The position numbers and the translations under genes are program-made. Below the pieces are notes generated by a model. That model was not told the origin of the DNA, made no database searches, and saw only the letters and a list, made by a program, of their open reading frames with translations. From Bacteroidota bacterium (GTDB taxonomy: Bacteria; Bacteroidota; Bacteroidia; Chitinophagales; Chitinophagaceae), in NCBI GenBank assembly GCA_023430465.1, contig JAEZAM010000045.1:1-33504 (forward strand): a stretch of 33,504 nucleotides of DNA, given 5' to 3'. This document shows, one piece after another, positions 8,270 to 17,676 of this stretch. The first letter of the stretch is position 1; each line of letters opens with the position of its first letter.

Positions 8270-9184
8270 ATGGCTAAACCAGTCGAAGATTTTGATGCGA
8301 ACCTGGCCGGCGAAGACGGGAAAACGGAAGAAACGAAAAGCAGTTGGTTCAAAAGGATTAAAAAAGGCATCAATACCAAGACCTCTGAAAAGAAAGAGAC
8401 TCCTGAAGGGCTTTGGACGAAATGCCCCGAATGTAATTATATCTGCACGGTGACGGAATTGCGCGAGCACCTTTTCGTCTGCCCCAAGTGCAGCTACCAT
8501 CACCGTATCAACAGCAGCGAATACTATGATATCCTGTTTGACAACGGAGAATTCGAAGAACTATTCGAGAATATTCGCAGCCGCGACTTTCTCGAGTTCA
8601 CAGATCTGAAACCTTATCGCCAGCGGCTTGATGAGATCTGGAGCAAAACTGACCTCAAAGATTCCATGCGCGTGGCTGTGGGCAAGGTGCAGGGCCAGGA
8701 GATCGTGATCGCCTGTATGGATTTCGAATTTATCGGTGGTTCTTTGGGAAGTGTGATGGGTGAGAAATTCTCCAGGGCGGTGGATTATTGCATCCAGCAC
8801 AAACTGCCCTATATGGTGATCAGCAAGAGCGGCGGCGCACGGATGATGGAAAGTGCCTTCTCACTGATGCAACTGGCCAAGACAAGCGGCAAGCTATCCC
8901 AACTCAGCGATGCACAACTCCCCTATATATCGCTGCTGACAGATCCTACATTTGGCGGTATCTCTGCCTCATTCGGTATGCTCGGGGATCTCAATATAGC
9001 TGAGCCGGGTGCATTGATCGGTTTCGCAGGTCCAAGGGTAATCAAGGAAACGATCAAAAAGGATCTGCCGGAAGGATTTCAACGCAGCGAGTTTCTTCTT
9101 GAACACGGCTTCCTCGATTTCATCGTCGGCCGAAAGGAACTTCGGGACAAGATCGGCACCGTGATATCACTATTCCGGAACTAA
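8270..9184 (+). CDS. accD: Acetyl-CoA carboxylase carboxyltransferase subunit beta
   Basis: 304 aa from ATG 8270. A charged N-terminal tail leads into the AccD zinc ribbon, WTKCPECNYICTVTELREHL followed by FVCPKCSYHHR (two CxxC pairs). The carboxyltransferase crotonase-like domain follows: IACMDFEFIGGSLGSVMGEK, SKSGGARMMESAFSLMQLAK, LPYISLLTDPTFGGISASFG and IGFAGPRVIKET. With AccA it transfers CO2 from carboxybiotin to acetyl-CoA to give malonyl-CoA for fatty-acid synthesis. Start chosen because a good promoter overlaps the longer TTG-started form. It ends tail-to-tail, four bases from the next minus-strand gene. Confidence 0.96.
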   Translation: MAKPVEDFDANLAGEDGKTEETKSSWFKRIKKGINTKTSEKKETPEGLWTKCPECNYICTVTELREHLFVCPKCSYHHRINSSEYYDILFDNGEFEELFENIRSRDFLEFTDLKPYRQRLDEIWSKTDLKDSMRVAVGKVQGQEIVIACMDFEFIGGSLGSVMGEKFSRAVDYCIQHKLPYMVISKSGGARMMESAFSLMQLAKTSGKLSQLSDAQLPYISLLTDPTFGGISASFGMLGDLNIAEPGALIGFAGPRVIKETIKKDLPEGFQRSEFLLEHGFLDFIVGRKELRDKIGTVISLFRN

Positions 9185-9188
9185 CCCG

Positions 9189-10112
9189 CTATTGCTTTTT
9201 TCCCCGCCGAATACGGATCGTACCGGTCTTCTGAAGGTTGCTGGAAAGCCTTATCTCATGTTGCCTTGTTCCATCGCTCACGATCATCAGGGCGGTGTTC
9301 GGTGGGATTGAGCCAAGATTGTCGGCGAACATGCTCAGTTCATTATACTCCTTCGTACTGTCAAGCACAAGATCAAAATGTATTGACCGGGTACTCAGCT
9401 TTTGTGAAAAAGCCAGTAGTTGCCTATTGAAAAATACCGAGATCGAATCTCCATCGATCTCACCATTATCATAGAAATCAACCTTCAGCGAGTCAGAAAA
9501 GACTTCCAGTTCATTCGCCACCTCTATTTCCCGCTCCTTGAACTGCGCTTCTACCACGTAATTGATCACGCGACGCTGGATGACCGTAGCGGCAGTGAGT
9601 GTGTCAGCGGCTGTTGGACGCCAAACCTGGTAGGTTTCCTTGTATTCACGGATCGCGCGGAGTACAGAATCCTGGTTGCTCTCTTTATCCAATGCAAAGC
9701 TGAAATTAATGTCCGGACAGGTGTATTTCGTTTCAGGTAAACTGACGAAAGACCCTTTCAATGTATTGCCGGCCTTAGCCGCCAACAAGGTAGCCTGTAG
9801 ATTCATGATGCAGTCGATCTCCATGTTTGGCAGCGAACCATGATAAGTGACGGGTATATTATATAGGCTAAGCTGCCTCGTGGCATTGTCATAATTGCCT
9901 TTGACCTGTATGCTGCGATAGGTATTTTTGAAATAATAATTGAGAATGCCTTTTACATATCCCTTTTCAGGCTGTAGAATGATCTCAACGAGGTAATTGT
10001 TTGCGGAGCTATTGGATTTCACGTTAGCGTAACCATACCAGTATCCAAATACTGACTGGGCATCAGCTTTTAGAGCCAGCAGGAGGAATGCAAAAAGCGT
10101 AATTTTTCTCAT
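9189..10112 (-). CDS. Secreted protein of unknown function
   Basis: 307 aa from ATG 10112, which gives a clean signal peptide (MRKITLFAFLLLALKADAQ). The mature N-terminal half is rich in beta strands and aromatic residues (FGYWYGYANV..., YVKGILNYYFKNTYRSIQVKG), as in lipocalin-like or small barrel domains. The C-terminal part (about 190-307) reads like a Bacteroidota beta-sandwich (LKVDFYDNGEIDGDSISVFF, IHFDLVLDSTKEYNELSMFA, NTALMIVSDGTRQHEIRLSS), a layout often seen in secreted proteins of this phylum. Not recognised further. It is the last gene of the minus-strand run starting at parE, 55 bases after smpB, and converges on accD. Confidence 0.75.
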   Translation of the reverse strand: MRKITLFAFLLLALKADAQSVFGYWYGYANVKSNSSANNYLVEIILQPEKGYVKGILNYYFKNTYRSIQVKGNYDNATRQLSLYNIPVTYHGSLPNMEIDCIMNLQATLLAAKAGNTLKGSFVSLPETKYTCPDINFSFALDKESNQDSVLRAIREYKETYQVWRPTAADTLTAATVIQRRVINYVVEAQFKEREIEVANELEVFSDSLKVDFYDNGEIDGDSISVFFNRQLLAFSQKLSTRSIHFDLVLDSTKEYNELSMFADNLGSIPPNTALMIVSDGTRQHEIRLSSNLQKTGTIRIRRGKKQ

Positions 10113-10166
10113 TTGCGGGGATGTAGTCAAAAATCATGCTTGCTTTTAACGTCGGGGCGACTGCTA

Positions 10167-10604
10167 TTATTTTAAATAGCGTTTCATTTCACGCTCTACA
10201 TCCTTCTGTTTGATCGTTTCACGCTTATCATGCAGTTTCTTACCCTTAGCAAGCCCGATCTCTATTTTAACAAGGTTTTTCTCATTAAAATAGATTCGGA
10301 GAGGAACCAGCGTATAGCCTTTTTCTTTCAGTTTGCCTTCGATCTTCCTGATCTCCTTCTTTTGCAGCAGGAGTTTTCGATCGCGCAAGGCCTCGTGGTT
10401 ATTGAGATTCCCGTGGGAATACTCGGCGATATGCAGCGATTTCAGCCATAGCTCCCCCTGGTGAAGCTGGCAATAGCTGTCGTTAAAACTGACCTTTCCT
10501 CCACGAATCGATTTCACCTCGGTACCGGTCAGTACGAGTCCTGCATCGTATTTTGCATCGATGAAAAACTCATGGTAAGCCGATCTGTTCCTGATGTCCG
10601 TCAA
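10167..10604 (-). CDS. smpB: SsrA-binding protein SmpB
   Basis: 145 aa, the usual SmpB length. It binds tmRNA and brings it to stalled ribosomes for trans-translation. Visible motifs: EFFIDAKYDAGLVLTGTEVKSIRGGKVSFNDSY (beta-barrel core), LHIAEYSHGN, RDRKLLLQKKEI, YTLVPLRIYF and IEIGLAKGKKLHDKRETIK with the basic C-terminal tail that enters the decoding centre. The start must be TTG (10604-10602): the codon two upstream is TAA and no ATG or GTG occurs before the conserved core. Within the minus-strand run, after the MgtC-like gene. Confidence 0.96.
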   Translation of the reverse strand: MTDIRNRSAYHEFFIDAKYDAGLVLTGTEVKSIRGGKVSFNDSYCQLHQGELWLKSLHIAEYSHGNLNNHEALRDRKLLLQKKEIRKIEGKLKEKGYTLVPLRIYFNEKNLVKIEIGLAKGKKLHDKRETIKQKDVEREMKRYLK

Positions 10605-10675
10605 TGCTTATTTTTGAATGAAACGATTGTAAAAATCCCCCACTAATTTCGCCGGGAAAACTTCAGTTGAAATTA

Positions 10676-11323
10676 TCAGAGTGCGAAAGTAATGACGTGC
10701 GGGTGGTTTACCAGAAATTCTTCCACCGCATCCATATCATGGTGCCGGATCACGGTATCCACGGACACGATTAAATGGTTATTCCTGGCCTCCACTTTTT
10801 TTTCTTCCAGTGCTACGCCCATATCCCTCAGGTCCTTCAGCAGTTGTCGCTTATATTCCAGGTTTTGCCGGTCGATGGTTAGTACCAGTTGCCGCGTTTG
10901 CTTCTTAGGCTTGAATACCTTGTTGATCCATGGACTTGAGTAAACGATCGACATGGAGGCGATCATAAAGGTTAAGGCAAGGAAAAATTCACCAAATCCA
11001 ATGGCCGTACCGATTGCGGCTGCCAGCCAGATGATGCCGGCAGTGGTAAGCCCGGATACATTCACTCCATCTTTGAAAATCACCCCGGCACCAAGAAATC
11101 CGACACCACTGACAATATAGGAGGCTATACGGGTGGACTCGTTATCTGGTCCCCCAACCTTATAAGATATGATCGCAAAAAGTGCGGAACCAAGACAAAT
11201 GACCGTAATGGTCTTCAGCCCGGCTGCTTTATCCTTCAGCTCACGTTCCAGACCGAGGATAACCCCTGCTGCAAGAGCAATCAGTGCTTTATAAAGGTCC
11301 AGTATTTCCCAATGATCGGTCAT
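10676..11323 (-). CDS. MgtC/SapB-family inner-membrane protein
   Basis: 215 aa. The N-terminal part (about 1-130) has four to five hydrophobic helices with MgtC/SapB signatures: LIALAAGVILGLERELKDKAAGLKT, VICLGSALFAIISY, RIASYIVSGVGFLGAGVIFKDG and VSGLTTAGIIWLAAAIGTAIGFG. The cytosolic C-terminal part (about 145-215) resembles an ACT-like regulatory domain. Family members are linked to survival at low magnesium or modulation of ATP synthase; the role in this organism is unknown. It starts 12 bases after the end of parC, so co-transcription is likely. No magnesium-riboswitch-like leader is visible. Confidence 0.88.
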   Translation of the reverse strand: MTDHWEILDLYKALIALAAGVILGLERELKDKAAGLKTITVICLGSALFAIISYKVGGPDNESTRIASYIVSGVGFLGAGVIFKDGVNVSGLTTAGIIWLAAAIGTAIGFGEFFLALTFMIASMSIVYSSPWINKVFKPKKQTRQLVLTIDRQNLEYKRQLLKDLRDMGVALEEKKVEARNNHLIVSVDTVIRHHDMDAVEEFLVNHPHVITFAL

Positions 11324-11335
11324 ACCTGCAATTTA

Positions 11336-13849
11336 CTAGAATAACTCCTGCTGAGCCTTGTCGTTTTTGTCCTTCACCCATTCCATTTCCACACTCTTGC
11401 TGAAGTCCAGCAATTTCGTGCCAACAGTTTTCCAGCCTGTCACCTCCGTTGTTTTTGCGATCTTGAATTTGGCTTTTCTTACCTGGTCACCGCGGCCGCT
11501 TTGAACGGCGAGCACGGGTTCCGCGTCAGTGGACGCCGCCTCGAGGCGGTTGCCATCACCCTCTTTGATGAAGAGGAACCTGTTGCGCAGTGTGGTAGTT
11601 TCAATGCGGAATCGTTTCACATTGAATTGCAGGTTCTTTTTATCGAGGTAGATCGCCGATATCACTTTTTCCGGATCGAATTTCTCAATGAGCAGGATAT
11701 TTTCCGCATCAAACCGCTGGGTCATTTCCTGGTCAGTGATCTCGTAATAGCCATCATTATATATCACCAGAATTCTATCATCGGGTTCAAAGCTGCCAAG
11801 CTCAATGCCCTTGCCATCAGCATTCAGCCTTCCGAATTTATCATCAAACCAGAGCTGCCTACCACTCAACGTAGCCTTGCCGGCTTCCTTGAATTTTACG
11901 GAACGAATGGGGTATTTCGTGACCTGGTTGCCAAGACTGCTGCGTCCTTTGATGGCGAGTTCCTCGAAGTAAAAATCAAACTCCTTTACCCGTGCTGCAG
12001 AGCCGGGTGTGAGCACGATCTTCACCACTTCCGCTTCTCCGTTGGGATTGACGCTGAGATAGTGAACTTTACTTTTCTCATCACCTTTAGTCAGATCATA
12101 TTCACGGTCACGTGTGATCCCAGTTACATTGAATCGTTTTGCGTAGCTGGTACCACCTTTGCCGTCGGCGTAGATCATATTGTACGTGGTGCGTTCATCG
12201 TTCTTTTGGAAAACCGCTGCATAGAGAATATCCTTTCCGATGAACACTTTATCCTGTACGCGTACCACCTTCATGATGCCGCGCTTCGCAAACACGATGA
12301 TATCATCGAGGTCAGAACATTCAAACAGCAACTCGTCTTTTTTGAGGCTTGTACCGATGAACCCTTCTTCACGATTGACGTAAAGGCGCGTATTCGCAAT
12401 GGCAACATGTTTGGCCTCGATCACTTCAAACTGTTTGATCTCGGTTTTCCGCTCTCTTCCCTTGCCATATTTCTTCAGCAACGCTTCATAATATCCGACC
12501 GCATAGTCTGTAAGGTTTGCGATGTCATATTTCACCTGCTTGATCTCAGCCTCGAGTCCTTTTATCTGCGCATTCAACTCATCAATATCAAGCCGGTAGA
12601 TCCTTCTCACCGGTTTTTCTGTCAGCTTGATGATATCTTCCCGCGTGATGTCACGACGAAGTTGTTTGCGGAAGGGAGTAAACGCTTTATCGATGGCTTC
12701 GATGACCTTGTCCCAGGTCTCGTGTTTCTTTTCGAGTTCCTTGTATATTTTTTCTTCGAAGAATATCTTTTCCAGCGAGGTATAATGCCACTTTTCCTGG
12801 AGCTCTCCCAGCCTGATCTTCAGCTCCTGATCGAGGAGGTCACGCGTTCTATCAGTTGAAAGTTTCAGGAGTTCCTGCACGCCAAGGAACTGGGGTTTCA
12901 TATCCACGATCACGCAGGCGTTGGGTGAAATGGATATTTCGCAGTCAGTGAATTTATACAGCGCATCGATGGTGATATCAGGCGAGATACCTGCCGCAAG
13001 CTCCACCAGTATTTCCACGTTGGCAGCGGTGGTATCGGTCACCTTGCGGATCTTGATTTTTCCCTGGTCATTGGCTTTGACGATGGAGTCCATCAGTTGT
13101 GAGGTCGTTACTCCATATGGAACTGACCGAATGGCAAGTGTTTTCTTATCCACCTCCTCGATCTGGCTGCGGACTTTTACCTTTCCACCACGTTTGCCAT
13201 GATTATAATCGGCAACATCGATCAGGCCGCCAGTTTGAAAATCCGGGTAGAGCTCAAACTTTTTTCCACGGAGATATTTTATCGAAGCCTCGATGAGTTC
13301 GCAAAAGTTATGTGGAAGTATTTTCGTTGATAAACCAACAGCGATCCCGTCAGCGCCCTGCGCCAGCAGCAAGGGGAATTTCATGGGGAGGGCGACAGGC
13401 TCGTTCTTCCGTCCGTCATAGCTCAACTGCCATTCGGTGGTCTTGGCATTGAAAGCTACGTCGAGTGCAAACTTGCTGAGTCTCGCTTCGATATAACGTG
13501 CCGCGGCAGCATCATCTCCTGTACGCACATCGCCCCAGTTACCCTGCGTATCGATGAGCAGGTCTTTCTGCCCGAGATTCACCAGTGCATCGCCGATGGA
13601 TGCATCACCATGCGGATGGTATTGCATGGCCTGGCCGATAATGTTTGCCACCTTGTTGAATCGCCCATCGTCCATTTCCTTCATGGCATGAAGAATGCGT
13701 CGCTGAACGGGTTTCAGTCCATCGTCTATTGCAGGAACTGCGCGTTCCAGGATTACATAAGATGCATAGTCGAGGAACCAGGTTTTATACTGGCCGTACA
13801 AGCCGCTGTCGTTATTCTGCACCTGGGCTAAATTTCTTTCTTTCGCCAT
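11336..13849 (-). CDS. parC: DNA topoisomerase IV subunit A (type IIA, GyrA/ParC family)
   Basis: 837 aa. The breakage-reunion domain shows SYVILERAVPAIDDGLKPVQRRIL, the quinolone-region motif HPHGDASIGDAL (80-91) and the DNA-linking tyrosine Y119 in AAAARYIEARLS. A coiled-coil tower follows (about 390-470: LDIDELNAQIKGLEAEIKQ), then a divergent beta-pinwheel-like C-terminal domain (about 490-810) without a clear GyrA box. That and the nearby parE-type gene favour topoisomerase IV over gyrase. Together they decatenate daughter chromosomes. Starts 33 bases after the DUF1835-type gene ends. A 452-codon frame on the opposite strand is only a shadow. Confidence 0.93.
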   Translation of the reverse strand: MAKERNLAQVQNNDSGLYGQYKTWFLDYASYVILERAVPAIDDGLKPVQRRILHAMKEMDDGRFNKVANIIGQAMQYHPHGDASIGDALVNLGQKDLLIDTQGNWGDVRTGDDAAAARYIEARLSKFALDVAFNAKTTEWQLSYDGRKNEPVALPMKFPLLLAQGADGIAVGLSTKILPHNFCELIEASIKYLRGKKFELYPDFQTGGLIDVADYNHGKRGGKVKVRSQIEEVDKKTLAIRSVPYGVTTSQLMDSIVKANDQGKIKIRKVTDTTAANVEILVELAAGISPDITIDALYKFTDCEISISPNACVIVDMKPQFLGVQELLKLSTDRTRDLLDQELKIRLGELQEKWHYTSLEKIFFEEKIYKELEKKHETWDKVIEAIDKAFTPFRKQLRRDITREDIIKLTEKPVRRIYRLDIDELNAQIKGLEAEIKQVKYDIANLTDYAVGYYEALLKKYGKGRERKTEIKQFEVIEAKHVAIANTRLYVNREEGFIGTSLKKDELLFECSDLDDIIVFAKRGIMKVVRVQDKVFIGKDILYAAVFQKNDERTTYNMIYADGKGGTSYAKRFNVTGITRDREYDLTKGDEKSKVHYLSVNPNGEAEVVKIVLTPGSAARVKEFDFYFEELAIKGRSSLGNQVTKYPIRSVKFKEAGKATLSGRQLWFDDKFGRLNADGKGIELGSFEPDDRILVIYNDGYYEITDQEMTQRFDAENILLIEKFDPEKVISAIYLDKKNLQFNVKRFRIETTTLRNRFLFIKEGDGNRLEAASTDAEPVLAVQSGRGDQVRKAKFKIAKTTEVTGWKTVGTKLLDFSKSVEMEWVKDKNDKAQQELF

Positions 13850-13882
13850 ATCGAATCGATCTCTTTATAAGTACACTTATGG

Positions 13883-14734
13883 TTATGCGCTCACGCTCGT
13901 ATCGGCTGGCACTGCAGCGTCCTGTTGCTTGCCGGCGATACGCACGTCGAAGTCCTTCCAGGTCTTTGATTCACCTGTCACTTCTATCCTGCCCTCTGCA
14001 ATCAGTTTCTTCATGCGCCACATGATGAATACATCGCCGGTTTTTATTTTCATGCGATTCAGTGTATTGGATAGTACGCGCCAGGATTTCTGCCATTCAC
14101 TGGTTATGTTTTTCAGGAGCTCATTATCATAAAAACTTTCATCCTGACCCGCAATCTTTTTTCCTCCTTCAAGAATACGCACGGTGGCATTTTCCTGTGA
14201 AAGGCGTAACCACTCATCCGGATCAACCTCGAATTCACTGGTAGTGATAGTTCGAGTGAGAATCTTCGCCTTTACAAGTTCACGGGGCTGTATCTCATGA
14301 AGCCATGAAGGATAAAACAATTGCCCTTTCTCATTGATGCAGGGTAGATTATTCATATAAATTACATGGATGCGCCCCTGGAAATCTTTCAATTGCGGCA
14401 TTAGCCAATAATATCCCATCACGTCATGCTGGTTCTGCCCCATCCAGATCCGAACGGTTTCTGATTCATCCCCAGCCAACTTTTCCCGGATACCCGCTAC
14501 AGTCAGCCGGTCATCAAAACTGCTTGCAGTGTCCGTATTATAAGGCGAACCTTCCAGCAGTGAATGCCACCATTGCACCCGCGCATTCCAACCCTCTTCG
14601 GTGTCGAGGCTGGACAATGGGCCTACGGCAAAATCATCACGGATCAGCAACACCTCGCCTTCCAGCGAAGGTTCCAATTCCATTACTTTCTTCATCAATT
14701 CAACTTCTGATTCATTGAAGACAATGTGTATCAT
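13883..14734 (-). CDS. DUF1835 (and DUF3658-like) domain protein
   Basis: 283 aa, soluble. The N-terminus MIHIVFNESEVELMKKVMEL...EGEVLLIRDDFAVGPLSSLD matches the DUF1835 start (an HIVFG-type strand, then a D-x-x-x-GP motif), followed by W-rich segments (WNARVQWWHSLLEG) and RIWMGQNQHDVMGYYWLMPQ. The C-terminal ~110 residues (EWLRLSQENATVRILEGG..., DVFIMWRMKKLIAEGRIEV) resemble the DUF3658 domain usually paired with it, including a winged-helix-like end. Biochemical function unknown. It lies between the two topoisomerase IV subunit genes, after the methyltransferase, 27 bases from each side or so. Confidence 0.8.
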   Translation of the reverse strand: MIHIVFNESEVELMKKVMELEPSLEGEVLLIRDDFAVGPLSSLDTEEGWNARVQWWHSLLEGSPYNTDTASSFDDRLTVAGIREKLAGDESETVRIWMGQNQHDVMGYYWLMPQLKDFQGRIHVIYMNNLPCINEKGQLFYPSWLHEIQPRELVKAKILTRTITTSEFEVDPDEWLRLSQENATVRILEGGKKIAGQDESFYDNELLKNITSEWQKSWRVLSNTLNRMKIKTGDVFIMWRMKKLIAEGRIEVTGESKTWKDFDVRIAGKQQDAAVPADTSVSA

Positions 14735-14761
14735 CCGGAAAAATTTCGTTTTTATAGGTTA

Positions 14762-15487
14762 TTACTTCCTGATCCTGACTGCCAGGAAGAGATAATTATT
14801 TGCTGCACCAATCACCTCGTATTTTACATAAAAACTTTCTGTAAAAATCTTGAAGGCCATGAACTCGTGAGTCGGTACGGCATACTCATCGAATAAAATG
14901 ATATCCCCATCATTGAGATATTTGTACAATTGTGAAAGGCTGAAGAGTGTGGCGCTGAAGATGTCCGCGTCCATATGGATCAGCTTTCTGCGGCCATTGT
15001 TGTATTGCTCCAGGAATGGAACCAGGGTATCCTGGAAAAGTCCCTTGTAAAAAGTTGCTCGCGGGTCAGTAATGTCGAGTGACTCCAGAGCGACGGCCAT
15101 TGATCCTTTTCCAAAAGAACCAAAAGCCTCCGGCAAACCTTCGAAGGTATCAAATCCGAAGAACCGGGATTCGGGATGTTGGTTGTGTGCGAGCCACCAT
15201 TTGAATGATAATCCGCCGCATACTCCAAACTCAAGATAATCGAACGGCTGGGTCTGCAGTCCTTCCTGTTTGCTGATCGCATCATACAGGAGCAACCGGC
15301 GATTGTAATCCCAATCAGAACGATACCAGTCATTGTACCCTTTTACTTCCGTATCGCGTCGCCATTTGCTTAGTTTGGACATGTACAGCAGGTTCTGCAG
15401 GAATGGCGTGAAAGGCTCCACGATTCCATGCAGCCGCCATTTCATGAACAACGATTTCGACTTCCTTATGATATCCAGCTTCGTCAT
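14762..15487 (-). CDS. Class I SAM-dependent methyltransferase, TylF/MycF-like
   Basis: 241 aa. Motif I is FDYLEFGVCGGLSFKWWLA (about 82-100), followed by SRFFGFDTFEGLPEAFG, the DTFEGLPE signature of TylF/MycF-like sugar O-methyltransferases. RKLIHMDADIFSATLFSLSQL and GDIILFDEYAVPTHEF carry the metal-binding acidic residues of that family. Relatives methylate sugars in macrolide or cell-surface biosynthesis; no sugar-pathway genes are nearby, so the substrate is open. The ATG (15487-15485) lies one base after the TAA of the upstream parE-type gene, so translation is probably coupled to it. Confidence 0.85.
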   Translation of the reverse strand: MTKLDIIRKSKSLFMKWRLHGIVEPFTPFLQNLLYMSKLSKWRRDTEVKGYNDWYRSDWDYNRRLLLYDAISKQEGLQTQPFDYLEFGVCGGLSFKWWLAHNQHPESRFFGFDTFEGLPEAFGSFGKGSMAVALESLDITDPRATFYKGLFQDTLVPFLEQYNNGRRKLIHMDADIFSATLFSLSQLYKYLNDGDIILFDEYAVPTHEFMAFKIFTESFYVKYEVIGAANNYLFLAVRIRK

Positions 15488-15488
15488 A

Positions 15489-17375
15489 TTATTCTACCTT
15501 ATCCAATTCAACACGCAGGTTACCAATGATAAATTCCTGGCGTTCCATGGTGTTTTTCCCCATGTAATATTCAAGCAGTTGCTGAATATGATCGCCGTGT
15601 TCCAGGCGCATGAGTTGCTTGCGCATATCCGGCCCGATGAACCGGGCAAACTCCTGTGGGCTGATCTCACCCAGCCCTTTGAAACGGGTGATCTCGGGTT
15701 TGTTGCCCAGTTTTTTGATAGCAGCCTGCTTCTCTGTCTCGTCGTAGCAGTAGATGGTTTCGTTCTTGTTGCGCACACGGAACAGTGGCGTTTCAAGGAC
15801 ATACACTTTTTCGTGCTTGACGAGGTCCGGGAAAAACTGCAGGAAGAAGGTCATCAGGAGGAGCCGGATGTGCATACCATCAACATCGGCATCGGTGGCG
15901 ATGATGACATTGTTGAATCGGAGGCCTTCAAGGCCTTCTTCGATATTGAGTGCATGTTGAAGCAGGTTGAACTCTTCATTTTCATACACCACTTTCTTTG
16001 TGAGGCCGAAACAGTTGAGTGGCTTTCCGCGAAGGCTGAATACCGCCTGCGTTTCCACATTACGTGACTTGGTAATGGATCCGCTGGCGCTGTCCCCTTC
16101 CGTAATGAAGATCGTTGTCTCCTGCTGCTTTGCGATGAATTCTTCCTTGTTCTTCGAAGGCGGTTCATCGTTCAGGTGATAGCGCGAATCACGCAGCTTT
16201 TTATTGTGCAGGTTGGCTTTCTTGGCCCGCTCATTCGCAAGCTTCTTGATGCCGGCCATTTCCTTCCTTTCCCGCTCGCTTTGCTCGATTCGTTTCTTGA
16301 GGCCATCGGCGACCGCGGGATTTTTATGGAGAAAATTGTCGAGCTCTTTCGATAGGAAATCGTTGACGAATTGCTTCATCGTCGGTCCTTCGATATCTAC
16401 GTTAACCGAGCCGAGCTTGGTTTTAGTCTGGCTTTCGAATACCGGTTCCACCACGCGCACCGATACGGCGGCAACAATGCCGGTTCGTATATCGGAAGCG
16501 TCATAATCTTTCTTATAAAATTCCCGGATTGTCTTCACAAATGCTTCGCGAAAAGCCTGCTGGTGTGTACCGCCCTGGGTCGTGTGCTGGCCATTGACAA
16601 AGCTGTAGATGTCCTCACCATAATCGTTGTTATGGGTAATCGCGACTTCAATGTCATTGCCGCTCAGGTGAATGATCGGGTAACGGATCTCATCCTCGTT
16701 TGTTTTCCGAAGAAGGAGATCAAGCAGGCCGTTCTTACTGACATAGGTCTTACCGTTGAAAATAATCTTCAGACCTGCATTCAGAAAACAGTAATTCCAG
16801 ATCTGGCTTTCAAGGAATTCGGGGTGAAATTTGAAATTTTTAAAAACGGTATCATCGGGGATAAAGGTGACCAGGGTACCGTTTTGCTCACCGCTTTTCG
16901 CTTCCTTATGCTCTTTGATGAGGACGCCACGCTCGAACTCTGCGGTTTTTTCCTTCCCTTCACGAACGGAGGTTACTTTGAAAAAATTACTGAGGGCGTT
17001 GACGGCCTTTGTACCCACCCCGTTCAGACCAACCGATTTCTGGAATGCCTTGCTGTCGTATTTGGCGCCCGTGTTGATCTTGCTGACAACATCCACCACT
17101 TTGCCAAGGGGGATACCCCGGCCATAGTCGCGAATGGTGACTTCCTTATTATTAATGGTGAGCTCGACAGTTTTGCCGTATCCCATCGTGTATTCATCGA
17201 TACAGTTGTCGAGGACTTCCTTTACCAGGACGTAGATCCCATCGTCAGGGGAGGAACCGTCGCCCAGTTTACCGATGTACATACCTGGCCGGAGCCGGAT
17301 ATGTTCTTTCCAGTCGAGCGACTTGATACTGTCTTCGGTGTATTCAAAAAGGTTCGTTTCTTTTTCTTTTGCCAT
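15489..17375 (-). CDS. parE: DNA topoisomerase IV subunit B (type IIA ATPase subunit)
   Basis: 628 aa from ATG 17375 (MAKEKETNLFEYTEDSIKSL); a 17-residue longer form from ATG 17426 is possible. GHKL ATPase motifs: VKEVLDNCIDEYTMGYG, IRDYGRGIPLG and KSVGLNGVGTKAVNALS. The TOPRIM domain shows IFITEGDSASGSITKSR and ATDADVDGMHIRLLLM. The C-terminus has RFKGLGEISPQEF and MGKNTMERQEFIIGNLRVEL, the usual end of ParE/GyrB. The enzyme works with the parC product. The shorter start is preferred because it begins at the family-conserved region. First gene of the seven-gene minus-strand run. Confidence 0.94.
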   Translation of the reverse strand: MAKEKETNLFEYTEDSIKSLDWKEHIRLRPGMYIGKLGDGSSPDDGIYVLVKEVLDNCIDEYTMGYGKTVELTINNKEVTIRDYGRGIPLGKVVDVVSKINTGAKYDSKAFQKSVGLNGVGTKAVNALSNFFKVTSVREGKEKTAEFERGVLIKEHKEAKSGEQNGTLVTFIPDDTVFKNFKFHPEFLESQIWNYCFLNAGLKIIFNGKTYVSKNGLLDLLLRKTNEDEIRYPIIHLSGNDIEVAITHNNDYGEDIYSFVNGQHTTQGGTHQQAFREAFVKTIREFYKKDYDASDIRTGIVAAVSVRVVEPVFESQTKTKLGSVNVDIEGPTMKQFVNDFLSKELDNFLHKNPAVADGLKKRIEQSERERKEMAGIKKLANERAKKANLHNKKLRDSRYHLNDEPPSKNKEEFIAKQQETTIFITEGDSASGSITKSRNVETQAVFSLRGKPLNCFGLTKKVVYENEEFNLLQHALNIEEGLEGLRFNNVIIATDADVDGMHIRLLLMTFFLQFFPDLVKHEKVYVLETPLFRVRNKNETIYCYDETEKQAAIKKLGNKPEITRFKGLGEISPQEFARFIGPDMRKQLMRLEHGDHIQQLLEYYMGKNTMERQEFIIGNLRVELDKVE

Positions 17376-17493
17376 TTTCCCGGGTGCTTTAGAGGTGACG
17401 GAGCTGCCGTTCCGGGAGGCATTCATTCATTATCGGCGGCGGATAGGTGAATTGGATGTTTGAAGCCCAGGCGGTGCAGTCGCCACAATCGGG

Positions 17494-17501
17494 CAAATAT
17501 A
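17494..17501 (-). promoter_or_regulatory. -7 promoter box for the parE operon
   Basis: On the minus strand TATATTTG, a full TAnnTTTG match, 69 bases before ATG 17426 and 119 before ATG 17375. No clear -33 TTTG is found at the expected distance. Confidence 0.45.
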
Positions 17502-17676
17502 ACGAAACGCCCGTCTCCGGCCCGGATTTGAATTACTCACAGGGTGGGGAAAAATTGGCGGAGTGCGAAGGATGGTGTGTGGAGCGCAGGTTGCGGAGGT
17601 AAGAATGAAAACGAGGACGAGAGCAGAAACAGGTGGTATTGTCACTTTCGCACGGCGCACCCGCCATTTACCTGAT

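Noticed and set aside
11501..12859. 452-codon plus-strand frame opposite parC
   Set aside because: Lies entirely inside the well-supported topoisomerase IV A gene; its peptide has no recognisable domain and it is an antisense shadow.
16371..17450. 359-codon plus-strand frame opposite parE
   Set aside because: Antisense shadow of topoisomerase IV B, whose ATPase and TOPRIM motifs are clear.
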